A stretch of DNA of 64,000 nucleotides from the NCBI RefSeq assembly GCF_014206975.1, contig NZ_JACHOU010000003.1:372001-436000 (forward strand), read 5' to 3'. The stretch comes from Aminobacter aganoensis (GTDB taxonomy: Bacteria; Pseudomonadota; Alphaproteobacteria; Rhizobiales; Rhizobiaceae). Shown in pieces: positions 36,540 to 45,281 of the stretch. Numbering within the stretch: position 1 is the first letter of the stretch; each line of letters starts with the position of its first letter. The position numbers and the translations under genes are program-made. The notes under the pieces are model-generated. The model was not told the origin of the DNA and did no database searches. It worked only from the letters and a program-made list of their open reading frames with translations.

Positions 36540-37508
36540 GTGGCACATTCCGGCTCGAGATTTGTGATCTTTGCGGCAATCGCCGGCAACCTCCTGATCG
36601 CCGTCACCAAGTTTGTCGCCGCTGCCTTCACCGGCAGTTCGGCGATGCTGTCCGAGGGCGTGCACTCGCTGGTCGATACCGGCAACGGGCTGCTGCTGCT
36701 CTATGGGCTCCGACGCGCCGCCCGGCCGCCCGACCGCCTGCATCCGTTCGGTCACGGCCGCGAACTCTATTTCTGGAGCTTCATCGTTGCGCTTCTGGTC
36801 TTTGCGCTCGGTGCCGGCGTCGCCTTCTATGAAGGCGTCATCCACATGCTCGATCCCGAGCCGATCGAAAACCCGCGCGTCAACTATGTGGTGCTTGGCC
36901 TGTGCATGATCTTCGAAGGCGGCTCCTGGCTGGTCGCGCTCAAGGAGTTCCGGCGCAGCAAGGGCAACATGGGCTATATTCGCGCCGTGCGGCGCAGCAA
37001 GGATCCGAGCGTCTACACCGTGCTGTTCGAGGATAGCGCGGCCCTGCTCGGCCTGGTCATCGCGCTGGTGGGCATTTCGGCGGCACACTATTTCGAGCAG
37101 CCCTGGATGGACGGCGCGGCCTCGATCGGCATCAGCCTGATCCTCGCTGCCACGGCTGTCTTCCTGGCCGTCGAGAGCAAGGGACTGCTGATGGGGGAGC
37201 CTGCCTTGCCCGACGTGCAGGCGAAGATACTCGAGATCGCCCAGGCCGATCCGGCGGTCGAAAATGCCAACGGCGTGCTGACCGTGCATATGGGCCCCGA
37301 GCAGGTCGTCGCCGGTCTCAGCCTCGATTTCGTCGATCACATATCGGCAGCCGACATCGAAACCTGCGTCGAGCGGCTGGAGGCCAGGCTCAAGACCGAG
37401 GTTCCCGAGGTCAGCGTGGTCTTCGTCAAGCCGCAGACGTCCGAACGCTGGCGCGAGCGGCGGGAACGGCTTGTGCCCGGGGATTTGGCGGCGCCGGATA
37501 TGGAATAG
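36540..37508 (+). CDS. Cation diffusion facilitator family transporter
   Basis: A 322-residue CDF transporter, probably exporting a divalent metal in exchange for protons. Membrane helices are visible from residue 8; the helix 2 region 'SSAMLSEGVHSLVDTGNGLLLLYG' carries the Asp of the transport site, and 'HPFGHGRELYFWSFIVALLVF' is typical of this subgroup. A cytoplasmic C-terminal domain runs from about residue 220. The GTG start is chosen because GAGGA lies seven bases upstream; the frame stays open further up across the sugE leader. Metal specificity is not clear. It is divergent from the small basic gene. Confidence 0.9.
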   Translation: MAHSGSRFVIFAAIAGNLLIAVTKFVAAAFTGSSAMLSEGVHSLVDTGNGLLLLYGLRRAARPPDRLHPFGHGRELYFWSFIVALLVFALGAGVAFYEGVIHMLDPEPIENPRVNYVVLGLCMIFEGGSWLVALKEFRRSKGNMGYIRAVRRSKDPSVYTVLFEDSAALLGLVIALVGISAAHYFEQPWMDGAASIGISLILAATAVFLAVESKGLLMGEPALPDVQAKILEIAQADPAVENANGVLTVHMGPEQVVAGLSLDFVDHISAADIETCVERLEARLKTEVPEVSVVFVKPQTSERWRERRERLVPGDLAAPDME

Positions 37509-37547
37509 GATGCCGGCGTCGAGCGTACTGGAAAGGGAGGAATTTCA

Positions 37548-37952
37548 ATGAAGATCGAAGGCGGCTGCCATTGCGGCGCCATCACCTACACGGCCGAGGT
37601 CGATCCGGGGAAGACGGCGATCTGCCATTGCACCGATTGCCAGAAGCTGACCGGAACCGCCTTTCGCGTGACCGTGCCGGTCGCCGAGGACAAGATCGCG
37701 TTTTCGGGCACGCCCAGGATCTATGTGAAGACCGGCGAGAGCGGGAACAAGCGGGCCCAGGGCTTCTGCGGCGACTGCGGTTCGCATCTCTTCGCCACCT
37801 CGGTCGGCGACGGGCCCAAGGTCTACGGCCTGAGGACGGGCACTGCGAACCAGCGCGACGAACTGGTTCCACGCAGGCAGGTCTGGCACCGTTCGGCGCT
37901 GCACTGGCTGCCCGCATTCGACGGCATGGAAACGGTCGAGAAGCAGTCCTAG
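37548..37952 (+). CDS. GFA family protein (zinc-binding, CENP-V/GFA fold)
   Basis: A 134-residue protein of the glutathione-dependent formaldehyde-activating (GFA) family. The zinc ligands are seen in order: 'CHCGAITY' (residues 5-12), 'CHCTDCQKLTGTAF' (about 27-40) and 'FCGDCGSHLF' (about 72-81). Despite the name most members have no proven substrate, although glutathione adducts are candidates. It has its own GGGAGG binding site and lies 39 bases after the CDF gene. Confidence 0.9.
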   Translation: MKIEGGCHCGAITYTAEVDPGKTAICHCTDCQKLTGTAFRVTVPVAEDKIAFSGTPRIYVKTGESGNKRAQGFCGDCGSHLFATSVGDGPKVYGLRTGTANQRDELVPRRQVWHRSALHWLPAFDGMETVEKQS

Positions 37953-37958
37953 CGGCGC

Positions 37959-39224
37959 CTAATCGCTTTCCTCGACCACCCGCAACCTGAGCTGGCCGGT
38001 CTTGGAGTCGGCGGCGCGGGCGTTGGTTGCTTGAGGCTTCGCGGCCTCGTCCGTTTCGCCGGCATGCGAGGCGCCGAATTCCAGCGCCTCGATCTTTTCA
38101 CCGCGCTTGGTGACCTTGGACGACGACACCAGAATGTCGTCGATATCCTTGCTGGCCTGGCCGAAATGGGTCTGCAGCTTGCGCACGCGCTCGTCGAGAC
38201 GGCCGACATCCTCCATCAGGCGGATGACCTCGCCCTGGATCAGGTGCGCCTGTTCGCGCATCCGCGCGTCCTTGAGGATCGCCTGGATGACCTGGATCGA
38301 CAGCATCAGCAGCGACGGCGAGACGATCACCACGCGGGCGCGGTGGGCACGCTGCACCAGCGATTCGAAATTTTCGTGGATCTCGGCGAAGATCGATTCC
38401 GAGGGCACGAACATGAACGCCGTGTCCTGCGTCTCGCCGGAGATCAGGTATTTGTCGGCAATCGCCTTGATGTGCACCTCGAGGTCGCGCCGGAAGGCCT
38501 GGGCGGCATATTTCTGCGCCTCCGCCGCAGCCTCGACATCGGCAGCCGCACGGATGGCGTTCCAGGCTTCGAGCGGAAATTTGGCGTCGATCACCAGCGA
38601 CGGTGCGCCGTTGGGCATTTTCACGAGGCAGTCGGGCCGGTTGTTGTTCGACAGCGTCGCCTGGAACTCGTAGGCGCCGAGCGGCAGCCCGTCGGCGACG
38701 ATCGCCTCCATCCGCGACTGGCCGAAGGCGCCGCGGGTCTGCTTGTTCGACAGGATCGCCTGAAGCTGCACCACCTGGCCGGCAAGCGACTGGATGTTGC
38801 CCTGGGCGGTGTCGATGACGGCAAGCCGCTCCTGCAGCTTGGCAAGGCTGTCATGCGTCGACTTGGTCTGCTCGGCCATGGTCTGGCCGATGCGCCCGGT
38901 CATGGCATCGAGGCGCTGTCCCAGCGACTGGGTGAGTTCCGCCTGGCGTGCGCCAAAAATGTCGGCGACGGTGCCGAGCCGCCCCTGCATCTCGGCCTGG
39001 GCCTGCAGGATGCCGGCCATGCGCGCCTCGGCATCGCGGGCGTGGTCGGCGGCTTCGGCGGCGGCAACCGCACGCGCCTTGGCCGAGCGCCACAGGGCGA
39101 TCATGAGGATGGCGAGCAGGATCACGAACAGCAGCGCGGCAAAGCCGAGCAACTGGCCGAGCGTGACGATGGTCGCGCCAAGCTGGGCGATGGGGGCGGA
39201 CAAGATGCTGGAAAGCTCGTTCAT
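37959..39224 (-). CDS. rmuC: DNA recombination protein RmuC
   Basis: A 421-residue RmuC-family protein, a membrane-anchored, nuclease-like factor that limits inversions and recombination at short repeats. An N-terminal helix (about residues 18-45) is followed by a coiled coil to about 165 and the RmuC core: 'LPLGAYEFQATLSNNNRPDCLVKMPNG', 'VIDAKFPLEAW', 'AFMFVPSESIFAEIHENF'. The start at 39224 (MNELSSIL) is preferred over codons further upstream because it begins just before the membrane helix. It is convergent with the GFA gene, with only 6 bases between. Confidence 0.93.
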   Translation of the reverse strand: MNELSSILSAPIAQLGATIVTLGQLLGFAALLFVILLAILMIALWRSAKARAVAAAEAADHARDAEARMAGILQAQAEMQGRLGTVADIFGARQAELTQSLGQRLDAMTGRIGQTMAEQTKSTHDSLAKLQERLAVIDTAQGNIQSLAGQVVQLQAILSNKQTRGAFGQSRMEAIVADGLPLGAYEFQATLSNNNRPDCLVKMPNGAPSLVIDAKFPLEAWNAIRAAADVEAAAEAQKYAAQAFRRDLEVHIKAIADKYLISGETQDTAFMFVPSESIFAEIHENFESLVQRAHRARVVIVSPSLLMLSIQVIQAILKDARMREQAHLIQGEVIRLMEDVGRLDERVRKLQTHFGQASKDIDDILVSSSKVTKRGEKIEALEFGASHAGETDEAAKPQATNARAADSKTGQLRLRVVEESD

Positions 39225-39327
39225 GGCCGGCACCATAACCGATTCGCTCCATTGGGTCAGATCAAAACAGGAACATTGCCGCATGGCCCCGGTTGACGGT
39301 TTTATCCCGACATCTTAGTTGAGGCAC

Positions 39328-39858
39328 ATGACCATCAAGCCGCTCATCATCCTTCCCGACCCCCTGCTGCGCGAGGTTTCCAGGCCCGTGGAGCGCATCG
39401 ACGACGGCGTGCGCAATTTCGCGCGCGACATGCTCGACACCATGTATGACGCGCCGGGCATCGGCCTCGCCGCCATCCAGGTCGGCGAGCCGCTGCGCAT
39501 GCTGGTGATCGACCTTGCCAAGGAGGGCGAGGAGCCGGCGCCGATGACGATCATCAACCCGCAGGTGGTTTCGCGCGGCGACGAACGCTCGGTCTACGAG
39601 GAAGGCTGCCTGTCGATCCCCGATTATTATGCCGAGGTCGAGCGGCCTTCGACGGTGCGGGTCAAGTATCTCGACGAGAACGGCAAGGAGCAGGAAGTCG
39701 AGGCCGACGGCCTGCTTGCCACCTGCCTCCAGCACGAGATCGACCATCTCGATGGCGTCCTGTTCATCGACTATATCTCCAAGCTCAAGCGCGACATGGT
39801 CCTGCGCAAGTTCAAGAAGCTCGCCAAGGACCGTCCGCCGAGCCGCATGGTGGGGTAA
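39328..39858 (+). CDS. def: Peptide deformylase
   Basis: A 176-residue enzyme that removes the formyl group from new proteins' N-terminal Met. All three motifs are intact: '[10 protein letters not shown]' (about residue 46), 'EEGCLSIP' (about 91) and '[14 protein letters not shown]' (about 135), giving the Cys and two His metal ligands and the catalytic Glu. The ATG at 39328 follows TTGAGGCAC. In related rhizobia def is followed directly by fmt; here a toxin-antitoxin pair lies between. Confidence 0.97.
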   Translation: MTIKPLIILPDPLLREVSRPVERIDDGVRNFARDMLDTMYDAPGIGLAAIQVGEPLRMLVIDLAKEGEEPAPMTIINPQVVSRGDERSVYEEGCLSIPDYYAEVERPSTVRVKYLDENGKEQEVEADGLLATCLQHEIDHLDGVLFIDYISKLKRDMVLRKFKKLAKDRPPSRMVG

Positions 39859-39889
39859 TTCCCGCCCGTTTGCTGGCGTCGCCACGGTC

Positions 39890-39906
39890 TGATATCATTG
39901 ATATCA
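39890..39906 (+). promoter_or_regulatory. Twin-palindrome operator before the antitoxin gene
   Basis: Two copies of the self-complementary octamer TGATATCA are separated by a single T. The second ends 16 bases before the antitoxin ATG. Such repeated short palindromes are usual binding sites for ribbon-helix-helix antitoxins and their toxin complexes, giving autoregulation. Confidence 0.7.
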
Positions 39907-39922
39907 ACCGATGGAGGCGCTT

Positions 39923-40228
39923 ATGGGCGACCTGCTGATCAGGAACATTCCGGAAGCCGTCAAGCTCGAGATCGCCGAGGCCGCCAAGGCGCGTGGCCAA
40001 AGCCTGTCCGACAAGGCAGTCGATCTGTTGCAGAAGGGTTTGCTGGCCGAGCGTGGCAGCGATGCGTCGCCGCAGGGTTCGGCCTGGGAAAGCCTGCGCG
40101 CGCTCTTTGGGAGCGACGGCTCGCCTGATGGCGAGTTCGCCAAGGCGATGGACGAGATCGAAGCGAAGCGAAAACGCGACTTCGGCAGGCCCGTCAGTTT
40201 TGGCCTCGATGCCGACGACGAACGATGA
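39923..40228 (+). CDS. FitA-type ribbon-helix-helix antitoxin
   Basis: A 101-residue antitoxin. The N-terminal RHH DNA-binding motif is 'GDLLIRNIPEAVKLEIAEAAKARGQSLSD'-like (residues 2-30), with the strand 'LLIRNIP' typical of FitA. A polar, acidic C-terminal region would wrap the toxin. The ATG at 39923 is chosen over 39911 because GGAGG sits five bases upstream. It overlaps the toxin gene by four bases (ATGA), the normal antitoxin-first arrangement. Confidence 0.87.
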   Translation: MGDLLIRNIPEAVKLEIAEAAKARGQSLSDKAVDLLQKGLLAERGSDASPQGSAWESLRALFGSDGSPDGEFAKAMDEIEAKRKRDFGRPVSFGLDADDER

Positions 40229-40647
40229 TCGTCCTCGACACCAACGTCATCTCGGAGGCCGATAAACCGAACCCCAACGCCGCGTTGACGCAGTGGTTCG
40301 GTCGTCAACAGCAGCAGGAGCTGTTTTTGTGCGGGCCGGTGGTCATGGAGCTGGCCTATGGCGCGGAACGTTACCTGGTTCGCAGCGGATCAGACCGATA
40401 TCTGACGACACTCGCAGGGCTGCAAGAGCTGTTTCGAGGTCGCATCCTCGACTTCGACGGGAGATCGCCAGCGCTGACCGGCAGGATAAGAGCCCTGCGC
40501 GAGGCGTCGGGCCACGTCATCTCCGTCCAGGACGCGATGATCGCCGCCATCTGCATCGTTCATGGCGCAACGCTCGCCACACGCAACGTCCGCGACTTCG
40601 ACGGGCTTGACCTCGGGCTCGTAAACCCGTTTGAAGCGATGGCCTGA
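40225..40647 (+). CDS. PIN-domain RNase toxin, FitB/VapC type
   Basis: A 140-residue PIN-domain endoribonuclease. The acidic residues that bind magnesium are visible: Asp5 in '[10 protein letters not shown]', Glu in '[12 protein letters not shown]' (about residue 41), Asp in '[11 protein letters not shown]' (about 98), and a final Asp in '[13 protein letters not shown]'. PIN toxins of this superfamily cut tRNA, including initiator tRNA in enteric VapC, or rRNA; the target here is unknown. It is translated together with the antitoxin and followed after 49 bases by fmt. Confidence 0.9.
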   Translation: MIVLDTNVISEADKPNPNAALTQWFGRQQQQELFLCGPVVMELAYGAERYLVRSGSDRYLTTLAGLQELFRGRILDFDGRSPALTGRIRALREASGHVISVQDAMIAAICIVHGATLATRNVRDFDGLDLGLVNPFEAMA

Positions 40648-40696
40648 ACGGTCGGCCGTTGCCGGCCGGGCATCTTGTGCTGGACTGCATATCCAT

Positions 40697-41632
40697 ATGA
40701 GCCTTCGCGTCATCTTCATGGGAACTCCGGATTTTTCCGTGCCGACGCTGCGCGCCATCGCCGAGGCCGGCCATCAGGTCGTGGCCGTCTATTCGCAGCC
40801 GCCGCGCGCCGCCGGCCGCCGCGGGTTGGAACTGACGCCGTCGCCGGTGCAGCGCGAGGCCGAGCGCCTGGGCATCGACGTGCGCACGCCGTTGTCGCTG
40901 AAAGGTGAGGCCGAGCAGGCGGCATTTGCCGGGCTCGATGCCGATGTCGCCGTCGTCGTGGCCTATGGCCTGTTGTTGCCGAAGGCCATCCTCGAGGGCA
41001 CCCGGCTCGGCTGCTACAATGGCCATGCCTCGCTTCTGCCGCGCTGGCGGGGGGCGGCACCGATCCAGCGCGCGATCATGGCCGGCGACGCGGAAACCGG
41101 CATGATGGTCATGCGGATGGAAGAGGGATTGGACACTGGACCGGTCGCTCGACTTGAAAAAGTCGCGATCGGACCCGACATGACCGCAGGCGAATTGCAC
41201 GATCGTCTGATGGCGGTGGGTGCGTCGCTGATGGTGGACGCGCTGGCGGAACTCGAAGCGGGCAGGCTGGAAACGGTGCCCCAGGCTAGCGAAGGCGTGA
41301 CCTACGCCAAAAAAATCGATAAAGCGGAGACGCGGATCGATTGGACCTTGCCGGCGATGGCGGTCGACAACAATATCCGCGGCCTGTCGCCATTTCCCGG
41401 CGCCTGGTGCGAATTCGAGATCGGCGGACGGACCGAGCGCTTGAAAGTGTTGCGCTCCCAACGTGCCGCCGGACAGGGAGAGCCGGGAACGGTTCTCGAC
41501 GACCGGTTGGAGATTGCCTGCGGCGAAGCCGCCGTCAGGCTGGTCGAGGTACAAAGGGCGGGAGGAAAACCCGTCACCGCGGATGAATTCCTGCGCGGTG
41601 CCAAGATCGAAAAAGGAATGAAGTTGTCATGA
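40697..41632 (+). CDS. fmt: Methionyl-tRNA formyltransferase
   Basis: A 311-residue enzyme that formylates initiator Met-tRNA with 10-formyl-tetrahydrofolate. The start '[20 protein letters not shown]' is typical. The catalytic Asn-His-Asp set lies in '[23 protein letters not shown]' and 'DTGPV', and a C-terminal OB-like domain follows from about residue 205. The stop overlaps the following GNAT gene. Its normal partner def is 840 bases upstream, beyond the FitAB pair. Confidence 0.97.
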   Translation: MSLRVIFMGTPDFSVPTLRAIAEAGHQVVAVYSQPPRAAGRRGLELTPSPVQREAERLGIDVRTPLSLKGEAEQAAFAGLDADVAVVVAYGLLLPKAILEGTRLGCYNGHASLLPRWRGAAPIQRAIMAGDAETGMMVMRMEEGLDTGPVARLEKVAIGPDMTAGELHDRLMAVGASLMVDALAELEAGRLETVPQASEGVTYAKKIDKAETRIDWTLPAMAVDNNIRGLSPFPGAWCEFEIGGRTERLKVLRSQRAAGQGEPGTVLDDRLEIACGEAAVRLVEVQRAGGKPVTADEFLRGAKIEKGMKLS

Positions 41633-42138
41633 GCATGATGTCGATCCGGGCGGCTACGCCCCGCGACCGCGAGGCGATCCGCCTCGTCGAGGAACACGCC
41701 TTCGGGCAGCAGGCCGAAGCCGGCCTCGTCGATGCGCTGGTCGCCGGTGGCGACGCCGTCGTCGAACTGGTGGCCGAGGAAGACGACCAGGTGGTCGGCC
41801 ACATCCTGTTTTCGCGCCTCTACGTGCAGAACGGTGCCAGGACGGTTCCGGCCGTGGCGCTCGCGCCGCTGGCTGTCGAACCTGATTTCCACGGCACCGG
41901 CATCGGTGGCGCGCTGATTCGCGAAGCCCACATCCGGCTCAGGGATGGCGGAGAGACGCTCGCCGTGGTGCTTGGCGACCCGGCCTATTACGGCCGTTTC
42001 GGCTACAGCAACGAGCGCGCGGCCAAGTTCGAAAGCGACTACCAGTGCGAGGCGCTGCAGGCGCTGGCCTGGGGCGATGCGCCCGAGACCGGCAAGCTGG
42101 TCTACGCCTCGGCCTTCGGTACGGCTCTGGCTGCCTGA
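41629..42138 (+). CDS. GNAT family N-acetyltransferase (YhbS-like)
   Basis: A 169-residue GNAT protein. The acetyl-CoA loop is '[19 protein letters not shown]' and the later '[15 protein letters not shown]' is characteristic of the YhbS group. Substrate unknown. It is translationally coupled to fmt (ATGA overlap) and precedes truA by 22 bases, so it sits within the translation-related operon. Whether it modifies part of the translation machinery is open. Confidence 0.9.
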   Translation: MSMMSIRAATPRDREAIRLVEEHAFGQQAEAGLVDALVAGGDAVVELVAEEDDQVVGHILFSRLYVQNGARTVPAVALAPLAVEPDFHGTGIGGALIREAHIRLRDGGETLAVVLGDPAYYGRFGYSNERAAKFESDYQCEALQALAWGDAPETGKLVYASAFGTALAA

Positions 42139-42160
42139 GGCGGCCGGAGTTCGCCAGCAC

Positions 42161-42904
42161 ATGCCGCGCTATCGCCTCGATATCGAATATGACGGTCGCG
42201 CCTATGCCGGTTGGCAGCGCCAGGCTGGCCTGCACACAGTGCAGGCGGCGATCGAGCAGGCGATCCTGAAGTTTTCGGGCGATGAAATCTCGCTGCGCGG
42301 CGCCGGCCGCACCGATGCCGGCGTGCACGCGACCGCCCAGGTCGCCCATGCCGACCTCACCAGGGCATGGGCCGACGACAAGGTGCGCGATGCCGTCAAC
42401 GCGCATATGCAGGCCGCCGGTGAGACCGTGGCGGTGCTCGCCGCCCGTCAGGTGCCGGACGATTTCGACGCCCGTTTCTCGGCCACCGGGCGCCATTACA
42501 TCTACCGCATCCTCAACCGGCGGGCGCCGGCCGCGCTGGAGCGCGGCAAGGTCTGGTGGGTTCCCAAGCGCCTCGACCACGAGGCGATGGCCGAAGCTGC
42601 CAAGGTCCTGCTCGGCCGGCACGATTTTACCACCTTCCGCTCGACCCAGTGCCAGGCCAACAGTCCGGTCCGCACGCTCGACCGGCTCGACGTGAGGCGG
42701 TCTGGCGACACGATCGAGGTCACGACGTCGGCGCGCTCGTTCCTTCACAACCAGGTCCGCTCGATGGTCGGCAGCCTGAAGCGGGTCGGCGAGGGCGGCT
42801 GGACGGCCGACGATCTCAGCGCGGCACTCGAGGCGCGCAATCGCGCCGCCTGCGGACAGGTGGCGCCGCCGGACGGTCTCTATCTCACCGGCGTGGACTA
42901 CTAG
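42161..42904 (+). CDS. truA: tRNA pseudouridine synthase TruA
   Basis: A 247-residue enzyme that converts uridines 38-40 of tRNA anticodon stems to pseudouridine. The catalytic Asp is in '[11 protein letters not shown]' (about residue 51), and '[12 protein letters not shown]', '[14 protein letters not shown]' and the late '[15 protein letters not shown]' are all family motifs. Full length. It is the last plus-strand gene of the def/fmt operon and converges on the Lrp gene. Confidence 0.97.
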   Translation: MPRYRLDIEYDGRAYAGWQRQAGLHTVQAAIEQAILKFSGDEISLRGAGRTDAGVHATAQVAHADLTRAWADDKVRDAVNAHMQAAGETVAVLAARQVPDDFDARFSATGRHYIYRILNRRAPAALERGKVWWVPKRLDHEAMAEAAKVLLGRHDFTTFRSTQCQANSPVRTLDRLDVRRSGDTIEVTTSARSFLHNQVRSMVGSLKRVGEGGWTADDLSAALEARNRAACGQVAPPDGLYLTGVDY

Positions 42905-42911
42905 ACGGGCT

Positions 42912-43451
42912 CTAGTAGAGCGGGTTCGCCAGATGCTTCGGCGCTGGCCAGTCCTGGGTGATGTCAGGCTGTACCGGCCGTTCGAGATAGGTCGACAGCA
43001 CCACATAGCTGCGCGTCGAAGTCACGCCGGGGGTGTCGTAGAGGCGGGCCAGCAGCCCCTCCAAGGCGCGCGTATCCTCGGTCCGGACCTTGAGCAGGAT
43101 GCAGGCATCGCCGGCGACGGTGTGGATCTCCTCGACCTCCGGAAAGGCGGAAACCGCCATCAGCTCCGGCGTCTTGCCCCAGCCCCTCGTGTCGACATGG
43201 ACGAAGGCCAGCAGCGGCTTGCCGATGGCCTTCGGGTCGGCCATCGCCACTGTCTGGCGGATGGCGCCCGACCGGCGCAGGCGTTTCACCCGCTCATGCG
43301 CCGCCGGTGCCGAAAGGCCGGCCTTCTCGCCCAGTTCGGCGTAGGAGACCGTCGCATCCTCGACCAGGACGCCTAACAGCCTTCGGTCCGCGGCATCGAT
43401 CGCGCGCTCCGGCTGGCGGTTCTGCCGAACGCCGTCTGTTTCTTGATCCAT
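42912..43451 (-). CDS. Lrp/AsnC family transcriptional regulator
   Basis: A 179-residue regulator with an N-terminal helix-turn-helix ('VSYAELGEKAGLSAPAAHERVKRLRRSGAI', about residues 35-65) and a C-terminal RAM/Lrp ligand domain. It is divergent from an MFS transporter gene across 48 bases, which suggests it controls that transporter in response to an amino acid or related ligand. A short palindrome ATTCGGCGAAT lies in the gap. The polar N-terminal 20 residues are longer than usual; a downstream start is possible. Confidence 0.9.
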   Translation of the reverse strand: MDQETDGVRQNRQPERAIDAADRRLLGVLVEDATVSYAELGEKAGLSAPAAHERVKRLRRSGAIRQTVAMADPKAIGKPLLAFVHVDTRGWGKTPELMAVSAFPEVEEIHTVAGDACILLKVRTEDTRALEGLLARLYDTPGVTSTRSYVVLSTYLERPVQPDITQDWPAPKHLANPLY

Positions 43452-43480
43452 CCGGAAATTCTCCGTTGAAGCTGAACATC

Positions 43481-43491
43481 ATTCGGCGAAT
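43481..43491. promoter_or_regulatory. Palindrome in the Lrp/MFS divergent gap
   Basis: ATTCG-G-CGAAT is a perfect 11-base dyad, nine bases before the MFS start codon. Position and symmetry fit an operator for the divergent Lrp regulator, but it is short and the evidence is positional. Confidence 0.35.
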
Positions 43492-43499
43492 ATGCGACG

Positions 43500-44666
43500 A
43501 TGCCGAACCTTGATCAATCATTTCCTGGCGTCGCCGAACCCGCTGCCCGCATTCCCGGTGCCGCCTACCTGCTGACCGCCTGTATCGCCGTCATCGGCTC
43601 CAACTCGCTGGTGCTGGGGCCGATCGCGCCGGAAGTCGCGCGCGGCTTCGGCACCTCGGTTCCGTTCGTCATGGCGGCCGCATCGGCCTTCGGCCTCGGC
43701 ACGGCGGCGAGCGCGCTGTTCCTTGCCCGCTACATCGACCGCTTCGGCGCCCGGCGCATGCTGCAATGGGCGCTGGGCCTCTTGGCGCTCGCCCTTGCCG
43801 CCAGTGCGCTGGCGCCGACGATCCCGGTGTTGATCGCTGCACAGCTGGTTGCAGGCGTTGCGGCCGGCATCGCCTTGCCGGCGATCTATGCAAGTGCCGC
43901 CGCCATCGCCCCGCCCGGCCGCGAAAGCGGCACCATCGGCGTGGTGCTGACCGGCTGGACGCTGTCGATGGTCGCGGGCGTCTCGATGTCGGCCGTCATC
44001 GCCGACCTGCTGCACTGGCGCGCCGTCTTCGCGATCGTTGCCATGCTCGCCATTGCCGTGGCCATCGGCGTGTCGGCCGTGTCGCTGGCCGACAGGCCGA
44101 ACGGCCATGTGGCTCCCGCGCCGCTGGAAGCCCTGCGCACGCCCGGCATCGTGCCGCTGTTGATCGCCTGCGGTGCCTTCATGACGGCGTTCTACGGCGT
44201 CTACGGCTATCTCGGCGACCATCTGCACGAGGCGCTGGGCCGCCCGGTCAGCGCCAACGGCCTGGCGGCGGTGTCCTACGGCATCGGCTTCGGCGCGGCT
44301 GCATTGCTGGACGGCGTCGTCGACCGGCTCGGCGCCCGACGGGTCATGCCCATCGCCTATGTCGCCGCCGGCGGCGTCTATCTGTTGCTGGCAGCGATTT
44401 CAGGCAGTTTCGGCGGGCTGATCGCCGCCATGGCGCTGTGGGGGCTGATCAACCATTTCGGGCTCAACGTGCTGGTGATGCGCCTGTCGGCGCTCGATCC
44501 GGGCCAGCGCGGCACCATCATGGGGCTGAACAGCGCCGTCACCTATCTTGCCGTGTTCGTCGGCACGACTGCCTTCGGCCCGCTCTACTCGGCTTATGGC
44601 TTTGCAGTTTCAGCACTGGTGGCGGCCGCCCTGATGCTGGTTGCCGCGACCGCCGCGCGGCGCTGA
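43500..44666 (+). CDS. MFS transporter, AraJ/sugar-efflux-like
   Basis: A 388-residue major facilitator with about 12 hydrophobic helices. The loop 2-3 motif is degenerate ('ARYIDRFGARRMLQWALG', after helix 2) and 'GWTLSMVAGVSMSAVIADLLHWRAVF' fits helix 5, features of the drug/arabinose efflux (DHA1) group. It probably exports an amino acid or drug-like compound. The likely regulator is the divergent Lrp gene. Exact substrate unknown. Confidence 0.88.
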   Translation: MPNLDQSFPGVAEPAARIPGAAYLLTACIAVIGSNSLVLGPIAPEVARGFGTSVPFVMAAASAFGLGTAASALFLARYIDRFGARRMLQWALGLLALALAASALAPTIPVLIAAQLVAGVAAGIALPAIYASAAAIAPPGRESGTIGVVLTGWTLSMVAGVSMSAVIADLLHWRAVFAIVAMLAIAVAIGVSAVSLADRPNGHVAPAPLEALRTPGIVPLLIACGAFMTAFYGVYGYLGDHLHEALGRPVSANGLAAVSYGIGFGAAALLDGVVDRLGARRVMPIAYVAAGGVYLLLAAISGSFGGLIAAMALWGLINHFGLNVLVMRLSALDPGQRGTIMGLNSAVTYLAVFVGTTAFGPLYSAYGFAVSALVAAALMLVAATAARR

Positions 44667-44670
44667 GATC

Positions 44671-45267
44671 TCAGTTCTGCACGGAAATGCCGAACATCGC
44701 CTGCAGCGAAAACAGAACGAGCAGTGACACCAGGAACATACCGGCAAAGACCGCCGAGCCGACGGCAGGCCCCTTGCCTATGGCCGCATTGGTCATCCGC
44801 CAGCTGAGCACCATCGACAGCACGAACAGCGCCAGCGACAGCATCGAGGTCGCGCTTTGCGCCGCCGGCATCACCATCCGAAGCAGCGCTGCGGGCAGCA
44901 TCAGCCAGGCGATGATCGCTGAAGCCCAGTTGCTGGCCACGACATAGTGCACGAAACGGTCGCCGATCCCGACGCGGCGCGCCACCAGGGCAAAGACGAT
45001 CAGCGGCAGCACCCAGGCGCCGATGTCGACCAGTGCCAGCCTGACGACGATGCCGAAGCGGCCTGCGAATGCGGCCGACTGCAGCGTCAGCTCGTCGGAA
45101 ACGCCGACCCATCCGACGATCAGGGCAGGCACCGCGATCAGGATGGCGAAGAACGAATTCCAGAAGCCGTCGGCGCTGAGGTCGAGCTGGCGCAGGCCGT
45201 CTGCCTTGCCCAGCATCAGCCGCCATGCGCCTGACAAATATTGCTGGATTTCGCCGCTGCCCAACAT
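44671..45267 (-). CDS. Hypothetical multi-pass membrane protein
   Basis: A 198-residue integral membrane protein with about five hydrophobic segments (near residues 35-55, 70-95, 105-125, 135-157 and 170-192). The first 30 residues are amphipathic. It vaguely resembles Yip1-type proteins, but no catalytic motif is visible. It converges on the MFS gene (4 bases apart) and is 14 bases downstream of dapE on the same strand, so co-transcription with dapE is likely. Function unknown. Confidence 0.82.
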   Translation of the reverse strand: MLGSGEIQQYLSGAWRLMLGKADGLRQLDLSADGFWNSFFAILIAVPALIVGWVGVSDELTLQSAAFAGRFGIVVRLALVDIGAWVLPLIVFALVARRVGIGDRFVHYVVASNWASAIIAWLMLPAALLRMVMPAAQSATSMLSLALFVLSMVLSWRMTNAAIGKGPAVGSAVFAGMFLVSLLVLFSLQAMFGISVQN

Positions 45268-45281
45268 AGCGCCCTAAGCCG

